64,000 nucleotides of DNA from NCBI GenBank assembly GCA_913051655.1, contig CAJXHI010000002.1, positions 58,627 to 122,626 of the forward strand, read 5' to 3'. Positions 1-9,433 of this stretch are shown piece by piece (positions within the stretch are counted from its first letter, which is position 1; each line of letters begins with the position of its first letter). Made by a program: the position numbers and the translations under genes. The stretch is from an uncultured Alphaproteobacteria bacterium (lineage in GTDB: Bacteria > Pseudomonadota > Alphaproteobacteria > Rhodobacterales > Rhodobacteraceae). The notes under the pieces are model-generated. The model had not been told where the DNA came from and did no database searches. It was given only the letters and a program-made list of their open reading frames with translations.

Positions 1-358
1 GCATATGGGGCAGAGGATAGATTTTCACCTCTCCCTTGATCTCATCCATCCCGTATATGCACGCGAGTGTATTGATGCCATCAATATTCATCGCACAAGA
101 TCCACAGATGCCCTCGCGACAGGAACGCCTAAACGTCAGGGTTGGATCGATTTCGTTTTTGATCTTGATCAATGCGTCCAGAACCATCGGACCACATGTA
201 TCCATATCCACGAAATACGTATCCACCGACGGGTTTTCATTATCATCTGGCGACCAGCGATAAATTGAAAATTTGCGTAGATTGGTTGCGCCCTCAGGCT
301 TCGGCCAGGTTTTCCCCGTCCGAATGCGGGAATTTTTGGGAAGTCTCAGTTGAACCAC
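1..358 (-). CDS. sdhB: Succinate dehydrogenase iron-sulfur subunit, 5' part (cut by window edge)
   Basis: This is the N-terminal 119 codons of the Fe-S subunit of complex II, which passes electrons from SdhA flavin to ubiquinone; the rest lies left of the window. The reading frame opens with a GTG codon at 358 and reads [18 protein letters not shown], the usual alphaproteobacterial SdhB start. No ATG lies in frame upstream before a stop. Around residues 66-80 it has the 2Fe-2S motif CREGICGSC, with a preceding Arg-Ser. It is last in the sdhC-sdhD-sdhA-(small gene)-sdhB order on the minus strand, 20 nt after the small gene. Identity is certain; the GTG start is well supported by homology and weakly by a ribosome site (AGGTGA close to the start). 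Confidence 0.93.
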   Translation of the reverse strand, partial: MVQLRLPKNSRIRTGKTWPKPEGATNLRKFSIYRWSPDDNENPSVDTYFVDMDTCGPMVLDALIKIKNEIDPTLTFRRSCREGICGSCAMNIDGINTLACIYGMDEIKGEVKIYPLPHM

Positions 359-378
359 GATTTCACCTGTTTCTCTAT

Positions 379-513
379 TTACTGAAGATGGGTCGGATGT
401 TCTTCATCGACCTTTTGTAAATTCAATGGCACTGGATCCAAGGGCACACACAATTGCCACTCAAAGGACACCCAGTAACAGCTATCTTTATGCGTATAAT
501 AAAACTGACCCAT
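379..513 (-). CDS. Small ORF (44 aa) between sdhA and sdhB, function unknown
   Basis: A 44-codon frame fills almost the entire sdhA-sdhB gap. Its ATG overlaps the sdhA stop in the arrangement TGATG, which suggests translational coupling, and its TAA ends 20 nt before the sdhB GTG start. The peptide starts [17 protein letters not shown] and ends EEHPTHLQ. It is soluble-looking, with no membrane segment and two cysteines, and its aromatic-rich composition looks more like coding than random sequence. I do not recognise the family. It could also be a chance frame in a 154-nt spacer; the coupling and snug fit are the only arguments for it. If real, it would be made in stoichiometry with complex II and could act in its assembly. 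Confidence 0.45.
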   Translation of the reverse strand: MGQFYYTHKDSCYWVSFEWQLCVPLDPVPLNLQKVDEEHPTHLQ

Positions 514-2318
514 CAGAATGTGCGTACCTTGGGTGCAATTTTTTCGAGTGCGATGCCCCCTTCGGACTCATCGGTAAGTCTATCAAGTATCACAGAGCGA
601 TATGTCAAATTAATGTTATGTCCATTTACTGCAACCAGTGAGTGTTTTCGCCAAGTATCATCATCTCTCTCAGCGAAGTCTTCATGCGCATGCGCTCCAC
701 GGCTTTCTTTACGTGCCTCTGCAGCGGCAATCGTGGATAGCGCGTTGGGCAACAGATTGCTCAATTCAAGTGTTTCCATCAAATCACTATTCCAAATGAG
801 TGACCGATCTGTGACTTGAAGGTCATCTTCTTTTGCAGCGATGGATTTCATCTTTTCAAGCCCGGCCGCCATAGTGTCGGAAGCGCGGAACACCGCGGCA
901 TCTGCCTGCATTGTTTTTTGCATTTCGAGACGTAAGTCAGCCGTGGGCGTGGATCCTTTTGCATACCGCAGTCCATCAAAGCGTCCAAGCGCTTTATCAA
1001 CCTCCTCAACGTTAGGCGTATCAGCGCCAGCATCACGATCAACGGTTTTGCCGGCCTTGATTGCCGCCGCGCGGCCAAAGACTACCAAGTCAATTAGGGA
1101 ATTAGAGCCAAGCCTGTTCGCCCCGTGGACAGACGCACAACCTGCCTCGCCCACAGCCATCAACCCCGGCACAATGGCATTAGGATCTTCGTCCGTGGGA
1201 TTGAGAACTTCACCCCAATAATTGGTGGGGATGCCGCCCATATTGTAGTGAACTGTTGGAAGAACTGGGATTGGTGCTTTTGTTACATCTACGCCTGCAA
1301 AAATGCGCGCGCTTTCGGAAATACCGGGCAAGCGTTCCGCCAGTGCCTCTGGCGGCAGGTGCGACAGGTTGAGGTGAATATGATCTCCCTCTGTCCCAAC
1401 GCCGCGACCTTCACGGATTTCCATTGTCATACAGCGACTTACATAGTCCCGAGGCGCGAGATCTTTGTAGTGTGGCGCATAACGCTCCATAAAACGTTCT
1501 CCTTCGGAGTTAGTGAGGTATCCACCTTCGCCACGCGCACCCTCAGTAATCAAGCATCCAGCGCCATAAATGCCTGTAGGATGAAATTGCACGAATTCCA
1601 TATCCTGCAGAGGAAGTTTCGCGCGTGCGACCATGCCACCCCCATCACCGGTGCAAGTGTGCGCAGAGGTAGCACTGAAGTAAGCCCTGCCGTATCCACC
1701 GGTGGCAAGCACAACCATCTTAGCATTGAAAACATGCATCGTGCCATCATCAAGTTTCCAGCACAAAACGCCCTGACAAGTACCATCTTCGGACATGATC
1801 AGATCAATTGCGAAATATTCGATGTAAAACTCTGCGTTGTTCTTCAAGGATTGGCCGTAAAGCGTATGCAAAATAGCGTGACCTGTCCTGTCTGCAGCAG
1901 CGCAGGTCCTTTGAACAGCGGGGCCTTCACCGAACTCTGTTGTATGCCCCCCAAAAGGTCGTTGGTAAATTTTGCCTTCTTCCGTCCGCGAAAATGGCAC
2001 GCCATAATGTTCAAGTTCATAAACAGCTTTGGGTGCCTCGCGTGCTAAGTACTCCATCGCATCCGTATCGCCCAACCAATCTGACCCCTTTACAGTGTCA
2101 TACATATGCCACTGCCAATGATCCGGACCCATGTTAGACAGGGAGGCTGCAATACCGCCTTGAGCGGCAACAGTATGAGAGCGTGTAGGGAAAACTTTTG
2201 TTACGCATGCCGTTCGAAGTTCCTGCTCTGCCATACCAAGTGTAGCACGCAAACCTGATCCACCAGCCCCTACCACAACCACATCGTAGTTATGCGTTTC
2301 GTATGTGTATCCGACCAT
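513..2318 (-). CDS. sdhA: Succinate dehydrogenase flavoprotein subunit
   Basis: Catalytic subunit of complex II, oxidising succinate to fumarate with covalently bound FAD. The 601-residue length is typical. The N-terminal dinucleotide fold GAGGSG lies at residues 17-22, and the FAD-attachment histidine is in RSHT at about residue 48. The substrate-site motifs [14 protein letters not shown] and [23 protein letters not shown] are present, as is the catalytic-arginine region around [18 protein letters not shown]. The start is preceded by GAGG and lies 10 nt after the sdhD stop, consistent with one sdhCDAB transcript. The stop overlaps the ATG of the small gene before sdhB. Nothing is missing. 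Confidence 0.98.
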   Translation of the reverse strand: MVGYTYETHNYDVVVVGAGGSGLRATLGMAEQELRTACVTKVFPTRSHTVAAQGGIAASLSNMGPDHWQWHMYDTVKGSDWLGDTDAMEYLAREAPKAVYELEHYGVPFSRTEEGKIYQRPFGGHTTEFGEGPAVQRTCAAADRTGHAILHTLYGQSLKNNAEFYIEYFAIDLIMSEDGTCQGVLCWKLDDGTMHVFNAKMVVLATGGYGRAYFSATSAHTCTGDGGGMVARAKLPLQDMEFVQFHPTGIYGAGCLITEGARGEGGYLTNSEGERFMERYAPHYKDLAPRDYVSRCMTMEIREGRGVGTEGDHIHLNLSHLPPEALAERLPGISESARIFAGVDVTKAPIPVLPTVHYNMGGIPTNYWGEVLNPTDEDPNAIVPGLMAVGEAGCASVHGANRLGSNSLIDLVVFGRAAAIKAGKTVDRDAGADTPNVEEVDKALGRFDGLRYAKGSTPTADLRLEMQKTMQADAAVFRASDTMAAGLEKMKSIAAKEDDLQVTDRSLIWNSDLMETLELSNLLPNALSTIAAAEARKESRGAHAHEDFAERDDDTWRKHSLVAVNGHNINLTYRSVILDRLTDESEGGIALEKIAPKVRTF

Positions 2319-2328
2319 ATCGAATCCC

Positions 2329-2700
2329 TCAAAATGACATTTTTATAAGGGCAAAAAGCCCAATTGCCATGGCCACGTAGGACAGGCAATTAACAGATAC
2401 AATTAGCAGGTTTGAGGTTGTTCCGTGCACATAATCTCCTATCAAGACAGCAGCACCTGATTTAAAATGCCCAAAACCGATGACAATCGTAAGTGCAGTA
2501 ACTAGTGCGGGAAAAGGTTTTGCAAAGTAGGCAACCACAACGTCATGCGATTCCCCGATGACAGAACCGAATGTGAAAACAAAAAAGGGGATAAGGAACA
2601 AAAGCGCTACGGAGCTCCTTTTCATCTCACGGAAATGCTCCGTGCCCGATTTTGCGCTGCCTATGCCGAGTGCGAGCTTCCTATCGGTGACAAATTTCAT
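2329..2700 (-). CDS. sdhD: Succinate dehydrogenase membrane anchor subunit
   Basis: Hydrophobic anchor of complex II, 123 residues, with three predicted membrane helices (around residues 30-50, 60-80 and 97-120). Together with SdhC it would hold haem b and the quinone site. The start chosen is [19 protein letters not shown], because Rhodobacterales SdhD proteins begin this way; a longer frame of 25 more codons overlaps the end of sdhC. The central SHDVVVAYF and the GHFKSG segment correspond to the helix region carrying the haem-ligand area in the family, although the exact ligand is not obvious by eye. It sits between sdhC and sdhA in the operon. Confidence 0.9.
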   Translation of the reverse strand: MKFVTDRKLALGIGSAKSGTEHFREMKRSSVALLFLIPFFVFTFGSVIGESHDVVVAYFAKPFPALVTALTIVIGFGHFKSGAAVLIGDYVHGTTSNLLIVSVNCLSYVAMAIGLFALIKMSF

Positions 2701-2717
2701 CTCTTGTGCCTCAATTG

Positions 2718-3101
2718 TTACAGAATTACCACGGTCAACAGTGTCAATACACCAGATCCATACACAACAGCCCAACCTAATTTATAAGCCGTGTGAAGAT
2801 CAAGCCCTCGCGCATCGTCCCAGATCAAATGACGCACCCCGCCAAGGGTATGATACCATAATGCCCAGATTGAACCCAACATAATCAATTTACCCAAAAC
2901 GCTTGTCAGGACCCCATCAGCAAGGGCAAAATATTCGGGCGACGTAGCAGCTGCGAAAAGCCACCACACGATTAAAAGTGCGCCGACAATCAACGCATTT
3001 CCCGTGATCCGCACCAAAATTGAGGTCACCGAAGTCAATTGTGGACGATAAATCGATAAATGTGGTGATAAGGGGCGCTCACCCCGGTTCATTTCAGCCA
3101 T
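2718..3101 (-). CDS. sdhC: Succinate dehydrogenase cytochrome b556 subunit
   Basis: Cytochrome b subunit of complex II and first gene of the sdh operon. At 127 residues it carries the family signature RPLSPHLSIYRPQ near the N-terminus and the second signature WYHTLGGVRHLIWD at about residues 81-94, which includes the histidine expected to ligate haem. There are three membrane helices. The ATG is preceded by AGGAAAGG at good spacing (5' of the gene reads CAGGAAAGGTTCT). About 130-170 bp upstream lies the tandem palindrome described separately. Identity is secure. Confidence 0.96.
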   Translation of the reverse strand: MAEMNRGERPLSPHLSIYRPQLTSVTSILVRITGNALIVGALLIVWWLFAAATSPEYFALADGVLTSVLGKLIMLGSIWALWYHTLGGVRHLIWDDARGLDLHTAYKLGWAVVYGSGVLTLLTVVIL

Positions 3102-3193
3102 GAATAGAACCTTTCCTGATCAAACTGACTACTCAAGCGCAGGACGCTAGTTTTGTTTGGTTTTATGGAGTTAAAACTAATTCTTACCCCAAA

Positions 3194-3264
3194 AGTCAAG
3201 GAATTAGCATGAAATTACACCTATTTTCGCTCATGTGATCACAGTATTTCAGATTGTGATCACA
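3194..3264 (-). promoter_or_regulatory. sdhCDAB control region: tandem TGTGATCACA palindromes plus possible -35 box
   Basis: Two perfect copies of the 10-bp palindrome TGTGATCACA lie at 3234-3243 and 3255-3264, with centres 21 bp apart (two helical turns). The second is extended to ATTGTGATCACAAT. Toward sdhC on the minus strand there is a TTGACT hexamer (3194-3199) followed 17 nt later by TTTTAA, a plausible though weak sigma-70 promoter. The palindromes would then lie upstream of -35, a position that fits an activator better than a simple roadblock repressor. The same arrangement precedes sucC. The promoter assignment is inference; the palindromes are seen directly. Confidence 0.6.
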
Positions 3265-3448
3265 ATTCTAAATTGTAATGATGTAAATGCATTTTAAGTT
3301 CAATAAAATGTTAACACTTTGTTCAATGCGGTAGTAAAAGTATTGGCTTGGCCGCAAGCTTTCACTATAGTTTTCAGGTTTCAAGAAATTGATGTAGTTC
3401 ATTGAAGTATGCCACTTCTTCTGTCATAAACTTTGTTACATTTTTGCT

Positions 3449-3890
3449 TTATTTTAATTTCACCTCGACAAGACCAGTAAGTTTGGCGTTCTCGCTCGAA
3501 AGTGGACCGCAACTGTCTTAGGCTAGCTGCACTTCTTCTTCATAGATTTTCTCACTTTCTATTGGGAAGCCTAGCTCGTGGGCAAGTGTCTCGAGTTCCT
3601 CGGGATTGCAAACTTAGAAGAGACAGAAAAGTTTTCAATACCGATGCTCATCTGACCCATGAACATTCCAATAAGCGGCCTGATCGCCGCGGTAAGCTTC
3701 GGCTTGAAAGCCGATAGCCGTAGGGAAAGTAGCGTTTTGCGTTTTCTCATCGTTATATAAGTCATGGATCGTCAACTTAGGAAACACTTCAGCAGCATCC
3801 TCTTCCTGTAAAAAATCGTTAAAAGCATCACATCAATCACCGCGTGGGAAATTTCATGACAGAGCATGATAAAGTACGAAAATTAAATTT
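3449..3890 (-). pseudogene. Decayed gene with an HExxH-like motif (putative metallopeptidase remnant)
   Basis: Broken minus-strand coding sequence. Reading from high to low coordinates, one frame gives YFIMLCHEISHAVIDVM with an H-E-x-x-H pattern at 3844-3858. A frameshift leads to NDFLQEEDAAEVFPKL and AIGFQAEAYRGDQAAYW. After a TGA and another shift the frame reads PEELETLAHELGFPIESEK, then an in-frame TAA (3518-3520), continuing to a final TAA at 3449-3451. The segments have protein-like composition but no single frame survives. The HExxH followed by an acidic Glu-Ala-rich stretch suggests a zinc metallopeptidase ancestor; I cannot name the family. No start could be placed. Confidence 0.5.
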
Positions 3891-4180
3891 GACGTGAAAA
3901 ATCGATTTTCTTTGTATTTTTATTTTCCCTCGTGCCGAATTAGTCACCGACAACAGAGGTAAGGACAATGCAACGTGATCAATCAATTCTTTAATGTCTG
4001 TGTCCCCTTAATTTTGAATACAGACCTCATTGTCAAAACAAAAGAATTCCAACCGTAGCGATCCCTTTTTCCTGCATTGAAAATATTCCAATTTTTTCGG
4101 GTATCACGCACTTAAAGACCTTAGAGACAATTCATAGAATAATTCCAGATATCAAAAATACTATATTACGTTTCCGCTCT

Positions 4181-4880
4181 TTATAATTCCTTATTTATTA
4201 GTGCTTTTTGTAACATGAGCCGTACCTCGTCCTCATGAAGATTTTTGACAACTTTGCCATCGAGTACGGCAACAGCTTGGCCGCTTTTAACACTATCATT
4301 ATCAGCAGCGATTTCACATCTTGTGAGCAAAAGCGCTACCAAGGACGGCACAGAAACATCTTTTTTGCATTCGAGCTTTGCAGAGTTGATCAAAGATTTG
4401 CCAACAAAAAAAAGAGCCACACCCTATTCGCGTTCTGTATGCATCCCGGCCTCATCTTTGAAAAAGTTATATACCCCATCTATTGCAGCAACCACCTCCT
4501 ATCGTACCGTCAGAATTATTAATCTTATTTATATGCAAAGCAATCTGCACAGTTTTCAATATCCAACGCGCAGTTTCCACCCTTGCCCAGATATGCATAT
4601 TTTCGTCGATCCATTCACGGGCGTAGTCAATACCCTCTAGCCTGTTCACTTTCGAAAATAATACTACGTTCGCCCTCAGTCCAGAAAGCACTTTTGCCTC
4701 AGTCTGTACCTACGGCTTATCAAAGCTACTAACGCGCAGAATTTTTTTAACGTGCCCCATAACCCGAGGCGTGACTGGCGCACGCATGAGTTCACGCGAC
4801 GCTGATTTAGCGTATAACGCTCCGGCATCTTCGATATCAGAGATTTAAGCATCCGCAGCAATTATTATCGCCTTTTTCAG
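4181..4880 (-). pseudogene. Decayed gene of unknown family with three internal stops and a frameshift
   Basis: A minus-strand frame can be followed for about 230 codons if interruptions are ignored. It runs from AIIIAADA through TAA (4845-4847), IEDAGALYAKSASRELMRAP, TAG (4710-4712), and LSGLRANVVLFSKVNRLEG to ARVETARWILKTVQIAL. A frameshift near 4500 follows, then VVAAIDGVYNFFKDEAGM, TAG (4424-4426), and finally SGQAVAVLDGKVVKNLHEDE with the terminal TAA at 4181-4183. Two point stops within one otherwise open frame are the mark of a recently lost gene. I do not recognise the family. The stretch 3891-4180 between this and the next remnant holds nothing I can support, and 4881-5033 is also empty. 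Confidence 0.55.
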
Positions 4881-5033
4881 TACCCGTCACTTGAACGCAG
4901 GAATTAGGGCTTCAAACGCAACGCCTGACCAACGACCGTACTAATTCCCATTTTCTTTCTTGCGAAGCAATAGGTCATTTATGATGACAAACTGCAAGCG
5001 CTTTAGTTATGCCATTTTGGGTATTTAAGATCG

Positions 5034-5783
5034 CTAAGAAAGAGACACCCAAATCAGTCGAATTCCAGTTGCTAGCAAAAGAATGTACGTTAAAAAATAG
5101 AAATACTGCTCAGAAATCAGGTGGTGCCCCTTAACTCCCAGCCAGACACCCAACATCGCAAAAGGAGCTAACATCAGGTCAAGCTTTAGTGTTTCCAATG
5201 TGAATAGCCCCAAGTAACTGTAGGGGAAAGCTTTGGCGATATTTATCACCCAAAACACAATAACCGTGGTAGCCTGGTATTCGGTCTTACTAGGCTTTGA
5301 AGACAGTAAATAAATAGCTGCGGGAGGTCCACCCGCATGGCTTACAAAACTCGTAAATCCCGCCACGATACCCGCAAGCCCTCCTGCCCAAGCGGGCAAT
5401 TTTTCTTTTGCAGTGGGCACTAACTCGTAGGCTTGGATGGCTTTCCAAAAGACAAAAAGCAAACTGATCACCCCGATCAGCAAGCGCAACATGTTTGCAT
5501 CGGCAATGTTGAAAAACCAAATCCCAAGCGCCACCCCTGGCATTCCACCAAGACAAAGATAGAGTGACTCTTTTTTTAACCACTTTCCCCAATATGGTTT
5601 GAGGCTGCTCACATCCATCAACATCAAAAGAGGCAGCATAAGGCCGATGGCCTGAGCCGGATCAGTGATAGTTGCGAGTCCGGCAGCTGCGACAAAGGCC
5701 GCCCCTGATCCAAAGCCACCTTTTGAAATTCCGGCAAAGACAACCGCTGCCGCAGCAATGAGAAAGAATTCAAAGCTTTCCAA
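5034..5783 (-). CDS. TauE/SafE family sulfite/organosulfonate exporter
   Basis: A 249-residue integral membrane protein with about eight helices. Its N-terminal glycine-rich repeat AGISKGGFGSGAAFVAAAG and the matching second-half segment GGLAGIVAGFTSFVSHAGGP are the duplicated signature of the TauE/SafE (DUF81) family. Family members export sulfite, sulfoacetate or related anions, often in organosulfur catabolism, but no sulfur gene is adjacent, so the substrate is unknown. The start has a strong ribosome site (GAGGAGGTC). It is divergent from mdh across 166 bp that presumably hold both promoters. Confidence 0.88.
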   Translation of the reverse strand: MESFEFFLIAAAAVVFAGISKGGFGSGAAFVAAAGLATITDPAQAIGLMLPLLMLMDVSSLKPYWGKWLKKESLYLCLGGMPGVALGIWFFNIADANMLRLLIGVISLLFVFWKAIQAYELVPTAKEKLPAWAGGLAGIVAGFTSFVSHAGGPPAAIYLLSSKPSKTEYQATTVIVFWVINIAKAFPYSYLGLFTLETLKLDLMLAPFAMLGVWLGVKGHHLISEQYFYFLTYILLLATGIRLIWVSLS

Positions 5784-5928
5784 TGATGACCTCCTCAGGA
5801 TAACGCTATGTCTCTTTAAAACTGCTAACTTTGCTCCTGCAAGCCCATAGAGGCAATCAATCCTTTCTATTGTTCCTCAAGGCTTGCCTTCGACCAAAGA
5901 AAAGTCTACCCAAAATGCAGAATTTTGA

Positions 5929-6912
<984 letters not shown>

Positions 6913-7293
6913 GCGGTAAACCGGTGAGCCGTAACGTCAAAATACCCTCTGGCAACCGCCTAGTAGATTGAACGGTGCTATTTGTCTCTGAACATACTTA
7001 AAAGCATTTATGACTTAAGTGTGACCCTAAATACTTGCTTGAAAATTACCACCTCACTAAACGACCTAGACGTAAATTTGCTAAGTCGGCATTTGTTTTC
7101 TTTCTGCTAAAGTAAAACTATAACAGATTTTCCTAAATAGTACTTGCAGAGAAATTTGTGATCACAGTAAAAAATTTAGTGATCACAAATCTATAAAAAT
7201 GTTCGAAATCACTATGTGATTAGTTAAAAATAATTTTTCATTGGTGTAAGATTATCCTATTCAGGAAACTAATTAGGCCAAACGGGAAACCAA
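6913..7293 (+). promoter_or_regulatory. mdh-sucC intergenic region with sucCDAB-lpd operators
   Basis: This 381-bp gap has no plausible gene. It contains TGTGATCACA at 7157-7166 and AGTGATCACA (one mismatch) at 7178-7187, centres 21 bp apart, 107-137 bp before sucC. This copies the arrangement in front of sdhC, including the GTA that follows the first palindrome. A further inverted repeat, AATCAC-TAT-GTGATT, lies at 7207-7221. A possible -10 box (TAAGAT, around 7247) lies downstream, without a convincing -35. The sites probably bind one regulator shared with the sdh operon; its identity is not visible in this window. Confidence 0.6.
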
Positions 7294-8487
7294 ATGAATA
7301 TTCACGAATATCAAGCGAAGGGTTTACTTCGCACATATGGCGCGCCTGTATCTGATGGGCGGGTCGTACTGAAAGCGGAGGATGCAAAAACCTCAGCAGG
7401 TGAACTTGACGGGCCCCTCTGGGTGGTCAAGGCGCAAATTCATGCTGGTGGTCGAGGTAAAGGCAAATTCAAAGAACTCGATGCAGGCGAAATGGGTGGC
7501 GTACGCATTGCACATTCAGCCTCTGAAGCAGCAGAAGAAGCCAAGAAAATGCTAGGGCGCACGTTGGTCACCCACCAGACAGGTGCTGCTGGCAAACAAG
7601 TCAATCGCATCTACATAGAAGATGGTTCTGATATCGCACGGGAACTATACCTTGCGCTTTTGGTGGATCGTCAAAGTAGTCGGATTTCATTTGTCTGCTC
7701 CACAGAAGGCGGGATGGACATCGAAGAAGTCGCTAAAAATTACCCTGAATTGATCCTCTCTTTAGCGGTAGATCCTGCTACGGGTTATCAGGCCTATCAT
7801 GGGCGACGTATCGCCTTCAGGTTGGGGCTTGAGGGTAAACAGATCAAACAATGCGTCTCTTTGATGGGCACGCTGTATCGCCTATTCGCCGGTAAAGACA
7901 TGGAAATGCTCGAAATTAATCCACTGATCGTTACTGCAGGTGGAGATTTGAAATGTCTCGATGCAAAAATGGGCTTTGATGGCAATGCCGTTTATCGTCA
8001 TGGAGATATTTCCGAGTTGCGCGATACAACAGAAGAAGACTCCAAAGAGCTTGAGGCGTCAAAATATGACCTTAACTACATCGCGCTGGACGGAGAGATC
8101 GGCTGTATGGTGAATGGCGCGGGCCTTGCCATGGCGACAATGGATATCATCAAACTCTATGGGGCCGAACCTGCGAATTTCTTAGATGTCGGCGGAGGGG
8201 CTACCAAAGAAAAAGTAACCGAGGCTTTTAAAATAATCACTTCCGACCCAAATGTAAAAGGCATTTTGGTCAATATTTTTGGCGGAATCATGCGCTGTGA
8301 TGTGATCGCAGAAGGCGTCGTGGCCGCAGTGAAGGAGGTCGGCCTCAAAGTACCGCTTGTTGTCCGCCTCGAAGGCACAAATGTCGAGCAAGGCAAAAAC
8401 ATCATCAATTCTTCTGGTTTGGATGTTATCGCCGCAGATGACCTGAAAGATGGTGCGGAAAAAATCGTCAAAGCGGTGAAGGGATAA
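7294..8487 (+). CDS. sucC: Succinate-CoA ligase (ADP-forming), beta subunit
   Basis: Beta subunit of succinyl-CoA synthetase, making succinate and ATP from succinyl-CoA. At 397 residues it opens [16 protein letters not shown], the family signature, followed by an ATP-grasp domain with the [10 protein letters not shown] loop (about residues 52-61). The C-terminal CoA-ligase domain includes NFLDVGGGA and [19 protein letters not shown]. It is first in sucC-sucD-sucA-sucB-lpd and lies 3 nt before sucD, so the two subunits are co-translated. The tandem operators lie 107-137 bp upstream. Confidence 0.98.
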   Translation: MNIHEYQAKGLLRTYGAPVSDGRVVLKAEDAKTSAGELDGPLWVVKAQIHAGGRGKGKFKELDAGEMGGVRIAHSASEAAEEAKKMLGRTLVTHQTGAAGKQVNRIYIEDGSDIARELYLALLVDRQSSRISFVCSTEGGMDIEEVAKNYPELILSLAVDPATGYQAYHGRRIAFRLGLEGKQIKQCVSLMGTLYRLFAGKDMEMLEINPLIVTAGGDLKCLDAKMGFDGNAVYRHGDISELRDTTEEDSKELEASKYDLNYIALDGEIGCMVNGAGLAMATMDIIKLYGAEPANFLDVGGGATKEKVTEAFKIITSDPNVKGILVNIFGGIMRCDVIAEGVVAAVKEVGLKVPLVVRLEGTNVEQGKNIINSSGLDVIAADDLKDGAEKIVKAVKG

Positions 8488-8490
8488 ATC

Positions 8491-9372
8491 ATGGCTATCC
8501 TTGTAAATGAAAACACAAAAGTCATCTGTCAGGGATTTACCGGATCTCAGGGCACCTTTCATTCAGAGCAGGCGATTGCCTATGGCACCCAAATGGTTGG
8601 GGGTGTCACACCCGGCAAAGGAGGACGGAAACATCTTCATCTTCCTGTGTTCAACTCTGTCCACGAAGCCAAACACGAAACAGGCGCAGACGCCACCGTT
8701 ATATATGTTCCCCCACCCTTTGCAGCAGACAGTATCCTAGAAGCGATTGATGCAGAAGTAGCCCTTATCGTCGCAATAACGGAGGGTATTCCGGTGCTAG
8801 ACATGATGAAGGTTAAACGCGCGCTCATGGATAGTTCCTCCATATTGATCGGACCTAATTGCCCAGGTGTCATCACGCCTAATGCCTGTAAAATTGGTAT
8901 TATGCCTGGTCATATCCACAAACGCGGTTCCGTCGGCGTCGTGTCTCGCTCTGGCACATTGACCTATGAGGCAGTAAAACAAACGACAGATGTGGGCCTT
9001 GGTCAATCTACCTGTGTTGGCATCGGAGGCGACCCGATCAAAGGCACAGAACATATTGACGTGTTGGAATGGTTCCTTGCAGATGAAGAGACACGGTCCA
9101 TCATCATGATTGGTGAGATCGGCGGCAGTGCCGAAGAAGAAGCTGCACAGTTCATCAAGGATGAGGCCAAACAAGGGCGCACTAAACCTATTGCGGGCTT
9201 TATCGCGGGACGCACGGCGCCTCCGGGACGACGCATGGGGCATGCAGGTGCGATTGTGGCTGGCGGAAAAGGTGGTGCAGAAGACAAAATCGAAGCGATG
9301 CGCGGCGCAGGCATCGTCGTGGCAGACAGTCCCGCAACGCTTGGAGAGGCAGTTTTAGAAGCGATTGGGTGA
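8491..9372 (+). CDS. sucD: Succinate-CoA ligase, alpha subunit
   Basis: Alpha subunit of succinyl-CoA synthetase, 293 residues. The N-terminal CoA-binding fold has [19 protein letters not shown]. The second domain carries the phosphorylated active-site histidine in [18 protein letters not shown] at about residue 250. The start follows GAAGGGATAAATC, 3 nt from the sucC stop. A 61-bp gap with no extra gene separates it from sucA. Confidence 0.98.
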   Translation: MAILVNENTKVICQGFTGSQGTFHSEQAIAYGTQMVGGVTPGKGGRKHLHLPVFNSVHEAKHETGADATVIYVPPPFAADSILEAIDAEVALIVAITEGIPVLDMMKVKRALMDSSSILIGPNCPGVITPNACKIGIMPGHIHKRGSVGVVSRSGTLTYEAVKQTTDVGLGQSTCVGIGGDPIKGTEHIDVLEWFLADEETRSIIMIGEIGGSAEEEAAQFIKDEAKQGRTKPIAGFIAGRTAPPGRRMGHAGAIVAGGKGGAEDKIEAMRGAGIVVADSPATLGEAVLEAIG

Positions 9373-9433
9373 CCATTATAAGGCGGGACAGACGCCATAG
9401 GCGCTGGCCCACCCCATCAACCGGAGTGATCAA

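Noticed and set aside
3234..3264. CRP or FNR sites as the explanation of the TGTGATCACA pairs
   Set aside because: CRP and FNR half-sites are separated by four to six bases; these palindromes have no spacer, so a different regulator family is more likely.
3844..3858. HEISH motif taken as an active zinc protease
   Set aside because: Its frame is closed by stops and frameshifts on both sides, so it cannot make a functional enzyme; reported as a pseudogene only.
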